The notes beneath the pieces are model-generated. The model was given only the letters and a program-made list of their open reading frames with translations. It made no database searches and was not told where the DNA came from. Of a DNA stretch of 64,000 bases, positions 60,873 to 64,000 are shown one piece after another; position 1 is the stretch's first letter; each line of letters starts with the position of its first letter. The DNA comes from a virus, in the IMG/VR virus record IMGVR_UViG_3300032284_001716, positions 35,512-99,511 of that record. The stretch is one strand, 5' to 3'. The position numbers and the translations under genes are program-made.

Positions 60873-61469
60873 ATGGCCTCAGGTTTCAATATCAGCACAT
60901 TCAAGGCAAGAGGTCTAACCTCTGGTGGCGCACGCCCCTCGCTCTTCGAAGTGTACCTAACAATCCCGAGCTTCGTAGCAGCCGCTACGGGCTCGGACAC
61001 AAAGTTCCGCTTTACCTGCCGTGCAGCTTCGCTGCCGGCAGCAACGGTCGGTACGGTCAACGTTCCATACTTTGGTCGTACAATTAAGCTAGCTGGCGAC
61101 AGAACATTCGCTGACTGGACAGTCACGATCATGAACGACGAAGACTTCATCGTTCGTGCAATGTTCGAGAAGTGGTCAAACGAACTTAACAAGCTTCAGG
61201 CTAACGTTCGTAAGGCTTATAACTCAGAGAATGACTATAAGGCAATCCTTAACGTCATTCAGTACAGCAAGGACGGCGTTCCGATTCGTTCATACGACAT
61301 CATCGGTGCGTTCCCGACTTCAGTTGATGCCATCACTCTTGACTGGGATACTACAAACCAGATCGAGCAGTTCGGTGTTACGTTTGCTTATGATTACTGG
61401 CTGCCAACCATTGGTTCAGAGTTAGTTAACTCTTACTATGGTGAAGCAGTTAGTCCGGTAGCAAGCTAA
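60873..61469 (+). CDS. 19: gp19 tail tube protein
   Basis: 198 residues (T4: 163). Signature parts: 'RPSLFEVYLTIPSF', 'FRFTCRAASLPAATVGTVNV', 'PYFGRTIKLAGDRTFADWTV' and 'IRSYDIIGAFPTSVDAITLD', with 'FGVTFAYDYW' at the end. It forms the tube inside the sheath. A strong terminator follows. The gp54-like protein at 3131-3877 is a relative. Confidence 0.92.
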   Translation: MASGFNISTFKARGLTSGGARPSLFEVYLTIPSFVAAATGSDTKFRFTCRAASLPAATVGTVNVPYFGRTIKLAGDRTFADWTVTIMNDEDFIVRAMFEKWSNELNKLQANVRKAYNSENDYKAILNVIQYSKDGVPIRSYDIIGAFPTSVDAITLDWDTTNQIEQFGVTFAYDYWLPTIGSELVNSYYGEAVSPVAS

Positions 61470-61488
61470 TATCCTAATTGGTTATTGA

Positions 61489-61514
61489 GGGGGAGCTAGT
61501 CTCCCCCATTTTTT
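61489..61514 (+). terminator. Rho-independent terminator after gp19
   Basis: GGGGGAG (61489-61495), loop CTAGT, CTCCCCC (61501-61507), then A and six T (61509-61514). It separates the sheath/tube transcripts from the portal gene 16 nt downstream. Confidence 0.85.
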
Positions 61515-61529
61515 GAAAAAGGAAAATAG

Positions 61530-63302
61530 ATGGCAGAATTATTCGGTTTCGAGTTTAAGCGCAAGGTTGTACAAGATGCGGCTCCTTCATTTGCTCCTAA
61601 GGAGACAGATGATGGTGCAGTCGTTGTTGCGGCCGGTGGATCCTTTGGAACGTACGTTGACCTTGATGGTACAGTACGTACAGAGGCAGAACTCGTTACC
61701 AAGTATCGTGAGATGGCCCTTCAGCCAGAGTGCGATTCGGCTGTTGATGAGATTGTCAACGAGATGGTATCTTTAGACGAGAAAGAACTTGTCAAGATCG
61801 ATCTTGATGGACTGGACATTCCAGCAAACGTTAAGAAAGCAATTCACGAAGAGTTTAAGAATTGCCTCAACATTTTAGATTTCCGTCGTCATGCCTACGA
61901 GATTATGCGTCGTTGGTATATTGATGGACGACTATACTATCATAAAGTTATCGACGAGACCGATCCTAAAGCAGGCATCAAAGAGCTTCGCTACATTGAT
62001 CCTCGTAAGATTCGTAAGGTCCGTGAAGTTGTAAAGAAGAGAGTTCGTGGTGGTCAGCAGGGTGATCCTGTTATGACTAAGACACAGAATGAGTATTACA
62101 TCTTCAACGATAAGGGATTTAACTACGGCAATAAAACCACCGGTCCTGCGACTGCTGGTTTAAAGATTGCTAAAGACACTATTCTCCATGTCACGTCTGG
62201 TTTGACTGATACGAACGGCACAATGGTGCTATCATATCTACATAAGGCTATTAAGCCTCTTAACCAGCTGCGCACCCTTGAAGATGCTCTAGTCATCTAC
62301 CGTATTGCACGTGCTCCTGAGCGCCGCGTATGGTATATTGACGTTGGTAATCTTCCTAAGATGAAGGCGGAGCAGTATATACGCGATATGATGGTTAAGC
62401 ATAAGAATCGACTGATCTATGATGCCGAATCCGGCAACATTAGAGATGACCGCAAGTTCATGACAATGCTAGAAGATTACTGGCTAGCTCGTCGTGACGG
62501 AGGCAAGGGTACGGAGGTTACTACTCTTGCCGGCGGTCAAACTCTCGGTCAGATGGATGACGTTCTATACTTCCAAAAGAAGTTCTATCAGACACTCAAT
62601 GTTCCTGTTAATAGACTTAACTCTGATGCATTGTTCTCACTTGGTAGAGCTACTGAAGTAACAAGAGACGAACTTAAGTTTTCACGCTTCATTAACAGAA
62701 TGCGTGGTAAGTTTGCTGAAATTTTCACAAAGATGTTAGAGACACAGCTTGTACTAAAGCAGATTCTAACTATTGAAGATTTCAATAATATCGCTGCTGA
62801 TATTAAGTATGATTTTGCTAAGGATAACTACTTCACAGAGTTGAAGGATGGCGAAATCATGGACAACCGTATGAATCTTGCACGTAACATGCAAGATATG
62901 GTTGGTAAGTATTACTCACAAGAGTGGCTTCGTAAGAACGTTCTTCAGCAGTCTGAAGATGATATTAAGGAAATGGATGATCAAATCATCGCTGAAACAG
63001 AATCAGGTGATCCACGCTGGATTAATATAACTGTTCTGCAGAATGAGCAGATGGAACAGCAGATGAATATGCCTATGGGACCAGATGGTCAGCCTATGCC
63101 AGGTGGTGCACAGGGTGAAACAGATCAACAGCCTTTAGCTGATGATGAAGCAACCGATGCCGGCCCAGAGCACGATCAGCAAACTAAGAAAATGCAGCAG
63201 GCACAAGCTACATTTGATCTTCTACAGCAGAAGAGAAACAGAACACTTTCTGATGAGGCTAAATTAAAATCCGTTACTCAGATCTTAGCACGTAATAAAT
63301 AA
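61530..63302 (+). CDS. 20: gp20 portal protein
   Basis: 590 residues (T4: 524). Conserved parts: 'TKYREMALQPECDSAVDEIV', 'NEMVSLDEKELVKIDLDGLD', 'GIKELRYIDPRKIRKVREVV', 'LRTLEDALVIYRIARAPERR', 'VWYIDVGNLPKMKAEQYIRD' and 'LNVPVNRLNSDALFSLGRAT'. The dodecamer forms the DNA channel at one head vertex. The C-terminal 90 residues are Gln/Met/Asp-rich and extend beyond T4 gp20, ending with a helical 'KLKSVTQILARNK'. GGAAAA precedes the ATG, just after the terminator. Confidence 0.95.
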   Translation: MAELFGFEFKRKVVQDAAPSFAPKETDDGAVVVAAGGSFGTYVDLDGTVRTEAELVTKYREMALQPECDSAVDEIVNEMVSLDEKELVKIDLDGLDIPANVKKAIHEEFKNCLNILDFRRHAYEIMRRWYIDGRLYYHKVIDETDPKAGIKELRYIDPRKIRKVREVVKKRVRGGQQGDPVMTKTQNEYYIFNDKGFNYGNKTTGPATAGLKIAKDTILHVTSGLTDTNGTMVLSYLHKAIKPLNQLRTLEDALVIYRIARAPERRVWYIDVGNLPKMKAEQYIRDMMVKHKNRLIYDAESGNIRDDRKFMTMLEDYWLARRDGGKGTEVTTLAGGQTLGQMDDVLYFQKKFYQTLNVPVNRLNSDALFSLGRATEVTRDELKFSRFINRMRGKFAEIFTKMLETQLVLKQILTIEDFNNIAADIKYDFAKDNYFTELKDGEIMDNRMNLARNMQDMVGKYYSQEWLRKNVLQQSEDDIKEMDDQIIAETESGDPRWINITVLQNEQMEQQMNMPMGPDGQPMPGGAQGETDQQPLADDEATDAGPEHDQQTKKMQQAQATFDLLQQKRNRTLSDEAKLKSVTQILARNK

Positions 63303-63314
63303 TTGGAGATGACA

Positions 63315-63575
63315 ATGACTGATGAAGTACAGTACTCTGTTCAAGACTTAATTTCTACGGCATATGATCAAAAACCTGTCGACTTTGAAACTGCGTTTAG
63401 CGCACTTATAGTTGATCGTTTGGCTGCAGCTGTAGATGATAAGAAGGTATCAGTAGCCCAAGCGATGTTTGGTGATCAAGCATCAAGCGAGGATTACTCT
63501 TCTGATGAGACAGAGGCAGAAGAATCTGAAGTCGAATTAGAACAAGAGGAAGAGCAAGATGGCGAAAGCGCTTAA
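63315..63575 (+). CDS. 67: gp67-like prohead core protein
   Basis: 86 residues from the ATG at 63315, which has GGAG six bases upstream; TTG at 63303 is less likely. The first half ('EVQYSVQDLISTAYDQKPVD', 'FETAFSALIVDRLAAAVDDK') is helical, and the end is a run of Glu/Asp/Ser. T4 gp67 (80 residues, acidic) lies at the same place after the portal gene and forms part of the scaffold core that is later degraded. The call relies on position and acidity. Confidence 0.7.
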   Translation: MTDEVQYSVQDLISTAYDQKPVDFETAFSALIVDRLAAAVDDKKVSVAQAMFGDQASSEDYSSDETEAEESEVELEQEEEQDGESA

Positions 63576-64000
63576 AGACATTCTGCAGCAAGCACACGAT
63601 AGAATCAAGGGCGTTCACGCTTCTACAACTTCTGCCGGTTCAACCGGTAAAGAAGCAGGCGTAGACTATAAGCCTAAGGCTGGAGCCGAGCAAGATTTTA
63701 TCGCAAAGCATTCCGTTGAAAAGTGGGATGAGCCTCATGGCAATCCTAACTATGCCGATAAGGTAAAGGAAGCTCCTTATAAGAAGCAGACTGAAGGCGT
63801 TTACGAATCAAAAAAAGCTGAGGACACTAAGTGTAATCACACTCCAGGCCAGACTTGGTGTCCAATTCATGAAATGGCTGACTGCTCTATGTCAAAGACT
63901 ATCAAAGAGAAGTATGACGATAACAGCACTAAAGTAAGTGACTGGTCAGACAAGAAGCTAAAGTGGCATGCAAGCGATGATAGAAAGCACTCATCGTCAC
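63559..64000 (+). CDS. Prohead-core-position protein with Cys/His cluster (partial, C-terminus off the right edge)
   Basis: At least 147 residues; the ATG overlaps the gp67-like gene by 17 bases. The N-terminus 'MAKALKDILQQAHDRIKGVH' is helical, then a charged Lys/Asp/Glu stretch ('SVEKWDEPHGNPNYADKVKE'), and around residues 92-110 'CNHTPGQTWCPIHEMADCSM', which could bind a metal ion. In T4 gene 68 (core protein) is found here, but T4 gp68 is not known for such a cluster, so the identity is open. Confidence 0.55.
   Translation, partial: MAKALKDILQQAHDRIKGVHASTTSAGSTGKEAGVDYKPKAGAEQDFIAKHSVEKWDEPHGNPNYADKVKEAPYKKQTEGVYESKKAEDTKCNHTPGQTWCPIHEMADCSMSKTIKEKYDDNSTKVSDWSDKKLKWHASDDRKHSSS

Overview
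This window is part of the late (virion) gene region of a T4-type contractile-tailed phage. The evidence is a nearly full set of T4-like morphogenesis genes that I can recognise from their proteins: gp4, gp26, gp54-like, gp48, gp53, gp27-like hub, a split gp5, PAAR tip, gp25, gp6, gp7-like, gp8, gp13, gp14, gp15, gp16, gp17, gp18, gp19, gp20 and a gp67-like core protein. T4-style late promoters (TATAAATA) sit in the few gaps. I saw no tRNA, CRISPR array, integrase or insertion sequence. The virion proteins resemble those of aquatic T4-like phages (DUF4815 protein, N-terminal fibre motif 'IQIKRS', many fibre genes). The host is not identified. Three TctC/Bug-type binding proteins point to a proteobacterial host, but that is inference.

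Layout. Positions 1-5012 (minus strand): gp4, a possible gp2-like protein, a gp54-like tube initiator, gp26 with a strong -1 frameshift signal and a 59-codon extension, and a large tape-measure/hub protein with a tail-lysozyme domain that runs off the left edge. Positions 5063-25013 (plus): tube cap, wedge, hub, spike and baseplate proteins. Positions 25015-37047: small virion proteins and a bank of fibre or adhesin genes, including an S74 chaperone fibre and three paralogous propeller-like proteins. Positions 37063-54269: an accessory island. Positions 54326-64000: neck, terminase, sheath, tube, portal and prohead core genes in T4 order.

The accessory island is the unusual part. It encodes a U32-like/methyltransferase fusion, a DUF401-like permease, a collagen-like glycine-rich adhesin, four PP-loop ATP-pyrophosphatase proteins, a membrane diiron fatty-acid-hydroxylase-like protein, three 2OG-Fe(II)-oxygenase-like proteins and three secreted TctC-like solute-binding proteins. 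Two PP-loop genes and two TctC genes form a tandem [PP-loop + TctC] x2 cassette. These genes lie between tail-fibre and neck genes with almost no spacing, so they are probably expressed late, with the virion genes. A role in scavenging or modifying carboxylates or the cell envelope is a hypothesis only.
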